60,000 bases of DNA from the NCBI GenBank assembly GCA_030704615.1, contig CM060731.1, positions 16,990,001 to 17,050,000 of the forward strand, in the 5' to 3' direction. A program made the translations under genes and the position numbers. Below the pieces are notes generated by a model. That model saw only the letters and a list, made by a program, of their open reading frames with translations, ran no database searches and had not been told where the DNA came from. The first letter of the stretch is position 1. Every line of letters begins with the position of its first letter. Shown one piece after another: positions 23,247 through 34,300 of this stretch. Source of the DNA: Takakia lepidozioides (taxonomy: Eukaryota > Streptophyta > Takakiopsida > Takakiales > Takakiaceae).

Positions 23247-24792
23247 GGCAGCGTGACTACTCTCTTGCGGCCATCTATGACCGCTCCGGATTTGCTCAAA
23301 AAGGTCATCCCCAAAATGAGATCCACTCCATCGATCTCGCAGATGGTGAAGTTCTCACGTCCCTCCCAACTCCCCAGTTGAAGAGGAACATCAAACGCCA
23401 ACCTTGTCGCCAACTGAGGTTCTCCTTTGACAGAGCACACCTCAATAGAGGCCCCCACGTCACTTGTCGGGAGTCCCAACTTTCGCGCCACCGCCGGCGT
23501 CATGAAGGAGTGCGACGCTCCTGTGTCCACCAACAACGACACGTTAGTTCCGGATATTATCCCATCCACGAACAATAACTGACTCCCTTTACGCAGGGCG
23601 CCAGTTTCTTGATACAACTCACAAGAATAGTTGCCTACCTTGCAAGTCCTGGCGACCACCGCTTCCACCAAGCGACTGATGGTATCTTCCGACAGCTCCG
23701 TGGTTGCCCGAGTCATGTTCAATTGTCGAGGTTTTGTGCACTTCTTGGCCATGTGCCCGGGCTCCCTGCAATTGAAACACACTCCATCAAAGGTTGCCTT
23801 CTGTCCGCCATAAGCCACTCCACCCGCTTTTCCTTTCGAAGCACTGGGTGCCGCCTTGACGTGTGAAGGCCTCCCTTCGATTTCCACGTGCCATTGTCGC
23901 CGCGTGGCCTATCCCACTTCTTTTCCGGTCGGAAGGAATTACCTTCCCGCCAGGTCTTCTTATGGTTCAGCTCCGTACGGCCTTGTCTCTCACCCCTAGG
24001 GACATCCGAGAAACATTCAGCCCTCTCAATTGCCTCGTTCAAAGTGTTGGGTGGCTTCTCCTCCAACTTCCGCCTGGCCCATGGGGCCAGTACCGCCACA
24101 AAATTGAAGACCATTCTGGGTTGTGCCATGTCCGCGACTTCGAGCAACAGCACATTGAAAGCCTGGACATACCCCCGAATGTCATCTGTTTGCTTCAAAT
24201 TCCTCATCTTGTCCCGGGCAAGCCAGGACGCATTGAGAGGCAGAAACTTCATCAATTCCTTGAACCCACTCCAGTTCAAGGTTTCCGGGCTTGGGCCTCG
24301 GTCGTGAAGACGTTTCTGCCACCATTGTTGAGCATAGCCCCTCAAATAGGTGGGAGCCACTTCCACCCGATCCTCGTCACTCAACTTGGCCGCCCGGAAG
24401 TACTGCTCTAGCTCCAGGAGCCAGGTGTTGAGTGCCTTCCGATTTCGGACGCCCTCGAAGGTGCCGGGTTCCTTAGGCTTCACTTTAAACTTTGCCTTAG
24501 TGGAAGTGGCATTAGCCGCCTTCAACACGTCTTTCAACGTCCCGCCAAACTGCGCCAACAACCCTTCCCAAAAGGCTGCCGGCATGGGAGGCATCTGTTG
24601 GTCGGTTGGAGCTCTCACGGATTCCTCGGGCTCCGACTCCTCGGATTCCTCCCGCTCTTGAGCGGCCTCGCTTTCAGAAACCTAAGTCGCTTCCTCAAAC
24701 GGCCGCTTCGGTGACACGTCGCCCTCATCGGGCTCACCAGGATCATCATCTTTTGGGCCGTTCCGCTTTCGCTTTGGCTTGCCCGACACCAT
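23183..24792 (-). pseudogene. Chromovirus copy 1 gag and protease
   Basis: The gag frame starts at ATG 24792 (MVSGKPKRKRN), is interrupted by TAG at 24682-24684, and resumes as a long gag with the retrotransposon gag core (WLLELEQYFRAAKL, YAQQWWQKRL). A frameshift near 23890 moves the nucleocapsid zinc knuckle (CFNCREPGHMAKKC, CX2CX4HX4C) into another frame. That frame continues into an aspartic protease with active site LLVDTGASHSF and the second motif DLILGMTFL. The protein would package element RNA and process the polyprotein. The stop and frameshift make it non-functional as read. Confidence 0.85.
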
Positions 24793-24833
24793 GATGAGGC
24801 CAATCCCAAGGACGATCGCGTACTGAACTCTAA

Positions 24834-24845
24834 GCTCTGATACCA
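24834..24845 (-). promoter_or_regulatory. Primer-binding site (tRNA-iMet type)
   Basis: Minus-strand TGGTATCAGAGC starts two bases after the LTR end. This 12-mer is complementary to the 3' end of plant initiator methionine tRNA, the commonest primer of plant LTR retrotransposons. Confidence 0.9.
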
Positions 24846-24847
24846 AG

Positions 24848-26623
24848 TGTCGCGTACCTCACTTCGGTAAGCTCCCCCTCAAGTCATAGTTACTCGCTCT
24901 GATGTGCGCGCCTGAATCCCAACCTGGCCGCTCGGGCCAACTTGGAGCTTCGGCTACTCACCGGGACATAACGGTCCCCCCTTTGATTCCCACTAAACCC
25001 TCCACCTATTTGGGCCTAGAGAATTCCCTTTGGTAGATGGCAGTCCGGAACAGCTCCCCACTCTTTGGTCGCTTTTCGGCTCGCTCGCTTACTCACTAGT
25101 TTTTGGTCACCAACGGGCTTGCACCGTTCTCGGGGTCACTACTCCCCTTATATATACTTCTGTAGCTGTCCGCGGGGGTTTCACAACCAGCCATGCCATT
25201 TTATGGCGAACCACCACGAAAACCCTCGGACTCCCGGTGATGAGTCGCGGTGAGTCTTGGCCCACTCACCACGGCCCCTCTGGACCGTGATGAGTCCCAA
25301 GACTCCCCACGACTCCCACCATGAGGTCTCCGCCCCCATGGTGAGTCCTATGCCACCCGCACTAAGTCCCGCTAAGCTACCACCACCCCTTGTGGAGCCA
25401 CCCCCACCGCAACCCGGTGTGCGGGGCTCCACCTAGTGAGCGCCTCCGCCTCCTTGAGTGCCTTGGGCACTCAAGGATGCTTCAGCCCCCCCATACCTAT
25501 CGTTGCCGCTGCCCCCACCACAGGGGCAGCCCCTCATGTGTCCCGACCCCCAGCCCTCAAGGCAAAGGGCCGCGACACCTTGTGGAACCACCCCCACCGC
25601 AACCCGGTGTGCGGGGCTCGACCTAGTGAGTGCCTCCGCCTCTGAGTGCCTTGGGCACTCAAGGGTGCTTCAGCCCCCGCATCCATTGTTGCCACTGCCC
25701 CCACCACAAGGGCAGCCCCTCTTGTGTCCCGACTCCCTGCCCTCAAGGCAAAGGGCCGCAACACACACCCCTACCAACAGAGAGTCGATGTCCTCGTCGA
25801 CTTGTCCATTTTGTAGAAACGAACATCCAAGTTGTGGCGTCCCACATCAAGGAGTTTGTTTCCGTACCATGGCGTCCCATGGCAAAGAACCAGACCCCAC
25901 ACTTGACTCTACTCTCCACTAGCTAGTTCGGCCGACTTCCTCCAAGTCCCGGCCAAGGGTGGAGCCTCTCAAGCTCCTCCCAGTGCACTCTTCTTGGCCT
26001 ACTTCAAGGCCAAGGAACGATCCTCCCCGAGGATCGAATCGCCTTACTGCAACAACATTGCTTGCGATCGCTCATGATGCCGCTTTTGGCATCACCTTGA
26101 GCAAGGGTTCCCTGGAACCCTCTTTGACTAGGAAGATAACCTTGAACCAACCGTGCGCCCCAATCACTACAATTGGGTCCGCCTTGGAATGCTGGCATGA
26201 GGTACGGGAACACGCCGAAGCCGCACTACGACTTCGTCTCGAGGCTACACGATTATAGTACGTGAACGGAAGCACGTAGCTTCCGCGTTAGCCCGCACTA
26301 CAAGACAACCCCCTCGGTAGCGCAGTCATAGTGCCAGGTGCGCACTAGCACGTGAACTCCCAAAGAAGGCGCAAGTTTCCTTGCCCCTTGGATGGGGGTC
26401 ACCCGATTTCGGCACTACGCAAACACACGATTAACCCAATTTACCTCTCCCACTTTTATAAGCTAGCATGCATTCTACACACTAGTCAACCATATCATGC
26501 ATCACCATTCCAGACAAAATAGGACGCACAACATTTGGAATCCATTTCATTTATAGCACGTTTTGTACAATACAAGTTTTTGCAATCGGATTCCTAAACT
26601 AGCTAAACCGGGCTAAGCATGCA
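24848..26623 (-). mobile_element. Chromovirus LTR2 (1776 bp), shared by both copies
   Basis: It has the same TG...CA ends as LTR1 and lies between the primer-binding site of copy 1 and the polypurine tract of copy 2. A block of about 185 bp starting 'CCCTTGTGGAGCCACC' (from about 25385) is repeated from about 25573, which with a short extra segment accounts for the greater length over LTR1. The near identity to LTR1 elsewhere indicates recent insertion or gene conversion. Confidence 0.8.
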
Positions 26624-29600
26624 TTTCCTCCCCCACGCTCCAAGGTTGATGTCCCCATCAACGCTTCTTGTGCTTTTGAGGTCGCCCTTCGAAAGCTACA
26701 ACCGCCTCAGATGCGTTTCCCATTTCTGAGGCACGCACCCAAGATGCCTCCACATGATGATAGCCCTTCCATTTGACGAGATACTCCGTTTATCGGTTCT
26801 TCAACCTCCTCGACTTAAGTATTGCCTCCACCTCGTACTCAGGTTCATTTTCATGATCCAACAATATAGGTGGCGGACGCAACACTTGATGCCGATTCGG
26901 ACGCGCTTCATCTTTGAAGTAAGGCTTCAAAAGGGAGACATGGAATACTGGGTGCACCTTGCTGTTTGCCGGTAGCTCCAATTCATACACAACCTCATTC
27001 ATAACCTTCCGAATGCGAAAGGTCCCGCATACGGAGGTACGAACTTCGGACTCACTTCTGGAGGTAGTCGAAAATTCTTGATGTTCAACCAGACCTCGTG
27101 CCTGCCTCAAATTTCACTTCCCTCCGTTTCCGATTCGCCTGCCTTTCATACCGTTTCCTAGCTTTGGCAATGTTGTACTTTGCGAGCTTCAACAAACGCT
27201 CGCGTTCTTCCAGCACCGCTGCTACTGCCGGTTCCTCAACGTCCTGGGCGGCCCAACTTGTCGGCACCAGAGATGCTTTTCCATAGACCAATACAAAAGG
27301 GGAAACTCCCGTTGCGGAGTGTTTTGTGTTATAACAGAACTCTATCGCATCCAAGTGCTCTACCCAGTCTGATTGGTCTGCCAACACATAATTCCGCAAG
27401 ATCTGCTTCACCACGGAATTCACCCTTTCTGTTTGGCCGTCGGTCGTAGGTCGGAAGGCGGTGCTCATCTTCAGCCTCATCCCCATCTTCTTCCAAAGTG
27501 CCCTCCAAAATTTACTCGTAAACTTTGGATCGCGGTCCGAGACAATAGCCTTCGGGAGTCCATGATGCTTGAAGACATGGGCGAAGTAAAGTCGCCCCGT
27601 CTCCTGCGCCGTTGTCGTCTCCTTGGTGGGGATGAAATGGCCCATTTTACTGAACCTATCTACCACCACCATGATTGCATTGAATCCTTTTGACAGCGGC
27701 ATAACAGTCATGAAATCCATCGAGACATTTTCCCAAGACCCCTCTGGAATCATAGCCTTGCTTGCTTTTTGTACTCGCTCCGGTTTTGTTGGCATGTGGT
27801 GCATGTCTTCACATACTCCTCGGCCTCCTCCCTCAGTTGGGCCAGAAATACTCTTTCTTCAAGAGTGCTGCGGTGCGCTTGGCTCCGCCGTGGTCCGTAA
27901 GGGGTCCATCGTGGCATTCTCTCAAGAGACTATCTTTGATCCCTCCCTTCGGCACGTAGAGACGCTTTTGCTTGTACCGAAGCAGTCCATTGTGCAAGTG
28001 GAACTGCGATTTAATCCCCATCCTCAAGTCCTGCATCACGAACTTCGCCATCTCATCCTTCCGGTAAGCCTTCCGGAACTTCCTTTGGAGCGCCGTCTCG
28101 CCCCTGTACACCAACATGAGCTGCTATTTTCTACTTAAAGCATCAGCCACCACATTGTCCCGTCCCGGTTTGTACTGAATATCCACGTCGAACACCACCA
28201 AAGTGTCTTGTCACCTAAGTTGTTTTGGGGACAACTTAGGCTGCGTGGCGAAATACTTCACCGTGACATTGTCCGTGAACACCTTCACCGGGTTGGAACC
28301 AACATAGTGGCGCCAAAGTTCAAGGCAATGCACCACCGCCTTCATTTCTTTCTCATGCGTAGGCCGCCGTCGCTCCACTTCATTCAGGTTCTTACTTTTG
28401 TAAGCCACTGGACGTCCATCCTGCATGAGTACACCCCCAATTGCAAAGTCCGACGCATCTGTATGAATCTCAAATGGACGGTCGAACTCCGGGATTTTCA
28501 GGACCGGAGCTTCCGCCATCCGATGCTTCAACTCGGCAAAAGCTTGGCCACAAAAGGTGTTCCATACCCATACCTTGGATTTACACAGAAGGTCCGACAG
28601 CGGCCCCGCGATCTTGGCGAAACTTCTCACATACTTTCGGTAATAGGAGGCGAGTCTTAGGAAGGATCGCACTCCCGGGACCAAAGTCAGAGGCTCCCAG
28701 TCCAAGATCACCCTCACCTTTATGTCATCCATTTTGATCCCATCCTGTATAATCATATGCCCTAGGAACTCTACTTTTGTGACCCCAAATTCGCACTTTG
28801 AAGCTTTGGCATACAGCTTCCCTTCCCGCAATTTCTGGAACACCCTTTTGAGGTGCTCCAGGTGCTCTTCATTTGTTTGATGTACACGATCACATAGTCA
28901 TCCAACCACTCCTGGAAAATGTTGTTCATTAGCGGGCTAAAGGTCGCGGGTGCGTTGGTGAGCCCAAAAGGCATCACCAAGAACTAATACGAACCATATC
29001 TTGTCCTGCACGCGGTCTTCTCCTCATCTCCTTCCGCCACTCGGATTTGATGGTAGCCAGAGCGCAAATCGATCCGGCTGAAATACTTTGCTCATGCCAA
29101 CCGATCGAAGAGGTTGTTGATCCTTGGCAAATGGTACCGGTTCTTGATAGTCACCTTATTCAGAGCCCTATAATCGACACACATCCGCAGCGTCCCATCC
29201 TTCTTGTTTGCGAATAGCACCGGGGCTCCGTAGGGTGACTTATTTGGCCGGATGTACCCCTTTGACATTAGATCCTTGAGCTGAGCCTTCAGCTTGACCA
29301 ACTCTCTGTGGCTCAACCGGTAGGGCACCTTGGCAGGCGGCTCCGATCCCGGTATAACCTCAATCTTGTGGTCAACTCCTCTTCGCGGTGGCAAGCCACT
29401 TGGTAAATCCTCCGGCATCACATCCTGGTATTTCTCCAAAATCCCCTTGATCCAACACAGAAGCTGGAAAGTTTGCAGCACAAGCAAGGCTGATTTTGAA
29501 AAGAAAGGCAAAATCAGCAGGTGCTCTCATTGACGACATTGCCAAGCAGTCAACCACAAGTACAGTGGAGCTCGGAGGTTTCCTAGTTGCACATCAACTT

Positions 29601-30938
29601 CTACACTGGTAGAGAAAGCAAGAATTGATGAGGGGAGGGCATCCCACCATAAAGGCAGTGCTAACAAACTCCGTGAAAGATCTCTTGATCTTGAGGCCTT
29701 GCTCACCACACACCAAAACCAGGCCGCAGAGTGGGCTGCCTCCATGGAGGCTTTGCTGGCCACAGCTCAGAAGACGCACGTTGAAATGGACTGGCCGACT
29801 GCTCTCAGCTGGTGCCAGCACTTGGAAGGTGGACTTGGATTCCATGATGTAGCTGCCAACCACAACATCCAAATGCTTTGGAGTGGCCCACTCTTTTGCT
29901 GACAGCAGGTTTATTTGCCCTCCCACTGGGTTGGGCGTTTCCGACACTCATAAAACTTTGCCACCATTCCCACACGGTGGCGTGACTACTTTCTTGCGGC
30001 CATCTATGACCGCTCCGGATTTGCTCAAAAAGGTCATCCCCAAAGTGAGATCCACTTCATCGTCTTGCAAATGGTGAAGATCTCGCAAATGGTGAAATTC
30101 TCACGTCCCTCCCAACTCCCCAGCTGAAGAGGAACATCGAACGCCAACCTCGTCGCCCGTTGTGGTTCTACTTTGGCCGAACACACTTCAATGGAGGCCC
30201 CCACATCACTTGTCGGGAGCCCCAGCTTCCGTGCCGTTGCCGGTGTCATGAAGGAGTGCGATGCTCCTGTGTCCACCAACAACGACACGTTAGTTCCAGA
30301 GATTATCCCACTCACGAACATTAACTGACTCCCTTTACGCAAGTCGCCAGTTTCCTGATACAACTCACAAGAGTAGTTGCCTACCTTGCAAGTCTTGGCG
30401 ACCACCGCCTCCACCAAGCGGCTGATGGACTCTTCGGACAACTCCGTGGAAGCCCGAGTCATGTTCAATTGTCGGGGTTTCGCGCATTTCTTAGCCATGT
30501 GCTCGGGTTCCCCGCAATTAAAACACACTCCATCGAAGGTCGCCTTCTGTCCGCCATAAGCCGCCGCACCTGATTTTCTTTTCGAAGCACCGGGTGCCGC
30601 CTTGACGTGTGAAGGACCTCCCTTCGATTTCCACGTGCCGTTGTCGCCGCGTGACCTATCCCACTTCTTTTCCGGTCAAAAGGAGTCACCCTCCCGCCGG
30701 GTCTTCTTGTGGTTCAGCTCCGTACGGCCTTGTCTTTCGCCCTTAGGGACATCCGAGAAACATTCAGCCCTTTTAATTGCCTCGTTCAAAGTCTTAGGTG
30801 GCTTCTCCTCCAACTTCCGTCTGGCCCATGGGGCCAATCCCGCCACAAAGTTGAAGACCATTTCTGGTTCTGCCATGTCCGCGACTTCGAGCAACAGCAC
30901 ATTGAAAGCCTGAACATATCCGCGAATGTCATCCGTTT
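26624..30938 (-). mobile_element. Chromovirus copy 2, 5'-truncated internal region
   Basis: The same order as copy 1, on the minus strand: gag C-terminal part (30900-30676), zinc knuckle and protease (30528-30034, CFNCGEPEHMAKKC and LLVDTGASHSF), RT (29511-28771), RNase H (28843-28211, HTDASDF intact), integrase (27804-27085) and chromodomain region (27110-26660). Damage differs from copy 1: a deletion removes the second Asp and following residues of the YIDD motif (28880 region), a frameshift lies near 27095, and GAA to TAA at about 26790 truncates the chromodomain. Similarity to copy 1 stops abruptly near 30938, so the N-terminal gag, primer site and 5' LTR are lost. It contains a foreign segment at 29456-29882. 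Confidence 0.85.
29456..29882 (+). other. Foreign, coding-looking segment inside copy 2
   Basis: Copy 2 matches copy 1 up to 'GATCCAA' (29455) and again from 'GGCCCACTC' (about 29883). The 427 bp between replaces about 80 bp of the copy 1 linker between protease and RT. On the plus strand, opposite to the element, it is open in one frame ([20 protein letters not shown] then DDIAKQSTTSTVELGGFLVA to a TAG) and in another (VEKARIDEGRASHHKG, LRERSLDLEALLTTHQNQ, AAEWAASMEALLATAQKTH), the latter strongly helical. This looks like a captured host exon or exons. The source gene is not recognised. Confidence 0.55.
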
Positions 30939-30969
30939 ACTCCCTCTTATTGATAAATGAACACTAGAC

Positions 30970-31000
30970 CATAATAATAATAATATTATTATTATTTATC
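30970..31000. repeat. (AAT)n(ATT)n palindromic microsatellite
   Basis: A run of AAT units switches to ATT units, forming an inverted simple repeat about 30 bp past the breakpoint of copy 2. Such a structure may have helped the deletion that removed the 5' end of copy 2; that is inference. Confidence 0.7.
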
Positions 31001-31379
31001 ACTTTTTGCTATTTATGAAAAGTCCAGATTTCATGTTTTAGTCCAGATTTAGCTAAAACCTAGTTGTCCCATGTACACTTCTCACACTTCCTCCTCACTT
31101 CCTACCCCTCAAACATAGTTAGAACAACTGCATGGCCAGATCTTGTCTGTAGCCATGTGCCTACACAGGGACAGCCTGCTCTTCAGTCTTGGTCCACTCA
31201 GCCAACGGTGCTGCCGCTCTCCCGTGCCCCTTCATGTGGGGAACTGGACTTCAATTGGGACAAGGTAAAAACAAGAGCCTTAAGATATTTAAACCTGCAG
31301 AGATGCCCTTGGACAGCCTAGACAAGTTGTGTGCACTCCCTCTGGCAATATTACTTGGACCTAAAAGTTGCGGCCGCAG
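31001..31379. other. Unassigned sequence before the older Ty3 element
   Basis: No gene recognised. It may be the untranslated leader of the element that follows, but no LTR or primer site is visible. Confidence 0.3.
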
Positions 31380-34300
31380 TAAATATGCCTATTAGAGAGA
31401 GAATGTTGAGGCTACATCTTTTGAGGGGTTTGCCTGCTGAGGTTAGGACATGGGGATAGTGTCGCACATTCCGTGATAGTGATGAGATGTTAGATGAGGT
31501 GAGTCTTAGGTTGAGGGACCTGGCTGAAAATAAAAATAAGCACCACCATGCCAAGTTTCAGGTCCCATTCATGAACCATGAAGATGACATGGCTGCTACA
31601 TTTGATCATGTGATCCAGAGGCAAGTGCATATTCTTTACAGGAATTGGCCACCATAGTCGGGGAGCTAGGTAAGACTATGGCCACTTAATTTGCTGCCTT
31701 GAGAGCTGACCAGCAAAAGGGTGAATGGAGGCCTAAGGATCAGCAAAATTGTAAGAATGGCAACTTCAGAGGCAAAACCCAGATAGGTGCTAGGTATGAA
31801 AGGAAATTTGCGCCTTGCTATATTGTGTGTGGCAGCACATAACTTTACACGAACGTTTGCCCTGAACTAGCTGATTTTTCTGCCTATGTCAAGAGTATGC
31901 ACTCCAGTGTTACCTCTCAAACCGCTGCCTCTGAAAATTTAAAGTAAAGAGATCTCTTTGGATATGGGGCAAGAAATCGTAAGCTGAAGCACCCTACTGT
32001 CTATATTGTCATGTTGTCTATTAACTTTAAGGTGAGTTAAGCAAGAGGAGCCACGTTCAGGAAATCAGTCTTTTGATCACTCAGTGCCATGTTCATCACT
32101 TAAGCTTTCCGTGTGTGATAGACACGGGATGCACCATGTCTGCCATTCTGCAAGTTGTAAGAGTGTTGGGTCTCAAACTTAGCCCTACCAATGACACGGA
32201 GGTTATTATTGCTAATGGTTCTCATTATGCATTCTTGGGTCTGGACTCTGGTCACAGTGTCTATCAGGATTCATAAGAATGAGGTAATGGTTACTTGCAT
32301 AGTTACAATAAGAGATCAGTTTCTATTGGGTTTGGATTGGATGTCAGCCCGCCAACATTTCCCGGGTTTAAGCAATGGTAAGGGAGGTGAGGCAAAAATC
32401 CCATGACAACATGAGTTGGCTGGATTTTTATAAGTACAACTTGATCTTGCTTTGATGTATGAGTGGCATGTGCCTAACTCTAGTCAGAAATTAGGAGCCC
32501 CAAGTGTGGTCCTGAAAAATAGCACCTTGATTAGAGCCCCCTGTGATATCACCATTCCCTCCATGTGTCAAAAGATAGTCAATTAGCTTATCTTTGTCCC
32601 AAGGGCCATTACTTAGAAATTGTTGTCTGACGCATGCTCACACAGCCCTGAAGCATTGCTTTGCTGCTAATGGGGTTATTGATAGAGGTTACAACGAGGA
32701 AGTAAAACTCATTGTGGCCAATCATGAGCGGTTTCCTATGACAATTAAGAACGGTCAGATTCTGGCCAGAAATATTTCAGCCTATCCTATTGCTGCAATT
32801 GGAGAAGTTCAACCTAGTTTGGTCTTGAGGCTCTAGGCATTGTCCATGATGAGGCTAATCTGGTCACAACTTTCTCCAGCAACTCTGTTCTGCTCTTGAG
32901 CCACGATACCAAGCTCAATCCTTTATTGAGTGATGATCAGAGGAGACAAGTTGAAGCCTTAAATTGCTTGTAACCTTGATGTCTTCAGCCTTGGAGCTTC
33001 TGTTCTTGGGAAAACCTCTATCATGCACCATGACATAGTGACAAAAGGTCCTATTGTCAAACAATATGCCCCTATCATGAGAGTGTGAATAGTGCAAGAG
33101 GATATATCAAGAAAATGCTTGATTCAGGGGTAATTAAGACATCGGTCTCTCCCTGGGCAAGTCCCATTGTCCATGTTGGGAAGAAAGATGGAAACCACTC
33201 ATTTATGTGTAGATTTTAGACGTCTTAATATTGCTGTCACGAAGAACAATGTTTATCTTCTTCCTAGAATCAATGAGACGCTTGATATGCCGCATGGGGC
33301 CACCATGTTTTCTTCATTAGATCTTGTTTCTGGATTTTGGCAAGTGCCACTTACAGAAAAAGCCAAGGAGAAGACATCCTTTGTGTGTAGGATGGGTAAG
33401 TACCAATATGAGAAGTTATGCCAATTTGGCCTGTGCAATGCTACTTCTACTCTCCAACATTTTATAGATATAGTTCATGGCAACCTAAGGTGGGAATGTG
33501 CCCTCATCTACATTGATAACATCAATGTGTATTCAGCCACTTTTGAAGTACAAACTATCCAAGATTTACGGCGTGTAAACAACAAACTAAGATTAGCTCG
33601 TTTAAAAATCAAGCCCAAGAAGTGTGAATTATGCATGCCTGAGTTACATTTCATGGGACGTCCTATTAAAGGATGGTCTGAACCCTAATCCTGAAAAAGT
33701 TCGTGTTGTTTGGGAGTTTATTATTCATAAGGACAAGTATTGTGTTAAATCCCTCTTTGGCTTGGCTTCCTACTATCGTAGATTTATCAAAAACTGTGCC
33801 ATGATTGCTTTTGCCCTGACCAAGTTACTGGCCAAAGATGTTTGGTTTGAGTGGGGTATTTTTCAGCAGGCTGCATTTGATCGTTTGAAGGTTGCCCTTA
33901 ATACTGCCCATGTCCTTATGTTTCCTGAATTTTAGTTATCATTAAGATGCAAACAAATGCTTCTGAGTGGTCATCTCTACTCTACTATGCCAAGCTGTGG
34001 ACGGCATAGGAACATGTCATTGCCTATGCCTCAAGGAAGCTTGACAAACATGAGAAGAACTATTCTATAACTGACAAGGAGGGGTTGGCTTTGGTCTTTG
34101 GTGTGAAGCACTTAAGGCAGTATTTTCATGGCAACAAATTTATAGTACAAACTGATCATCTCCCTCTCAAGGCCTTGCTTCATCCTCGTGAATTGCATGG
34201 TAGATTGGCATGTTGGGCTATGTTATTACAGGAATTTGACCTTGACATCATCTATAAGAAAGACATTAATAAGAATTATAATGCTGTTGCTCTCACTCGA

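Larger units (their letters stand above)
18671..26623 (-). mobile_element. Ty3/gypsy chromovirus, copy 1
   Basis: A complete-length element of about 7.95 kb: 5' LTR 24848-26623, primer-binding site 24834-24845, gag and pol 24792-20246, polypurine tract 20229-20212, 3' LTR 18671-20211. The pol order is protease, reverse transcriptase, RNase H, integrase, chromodomain, which defines a chromovirus of Ty3/gypsy. Internal stops and frameshifts mean it cannot make its own proteins. Its 5' LTR also serves as the 3' LTR of the truncated second copy, so the two copies form a tandem array sharing one LTR. No flanking target duplication is expected or seen in this arrangement. Confidence 0.85.
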
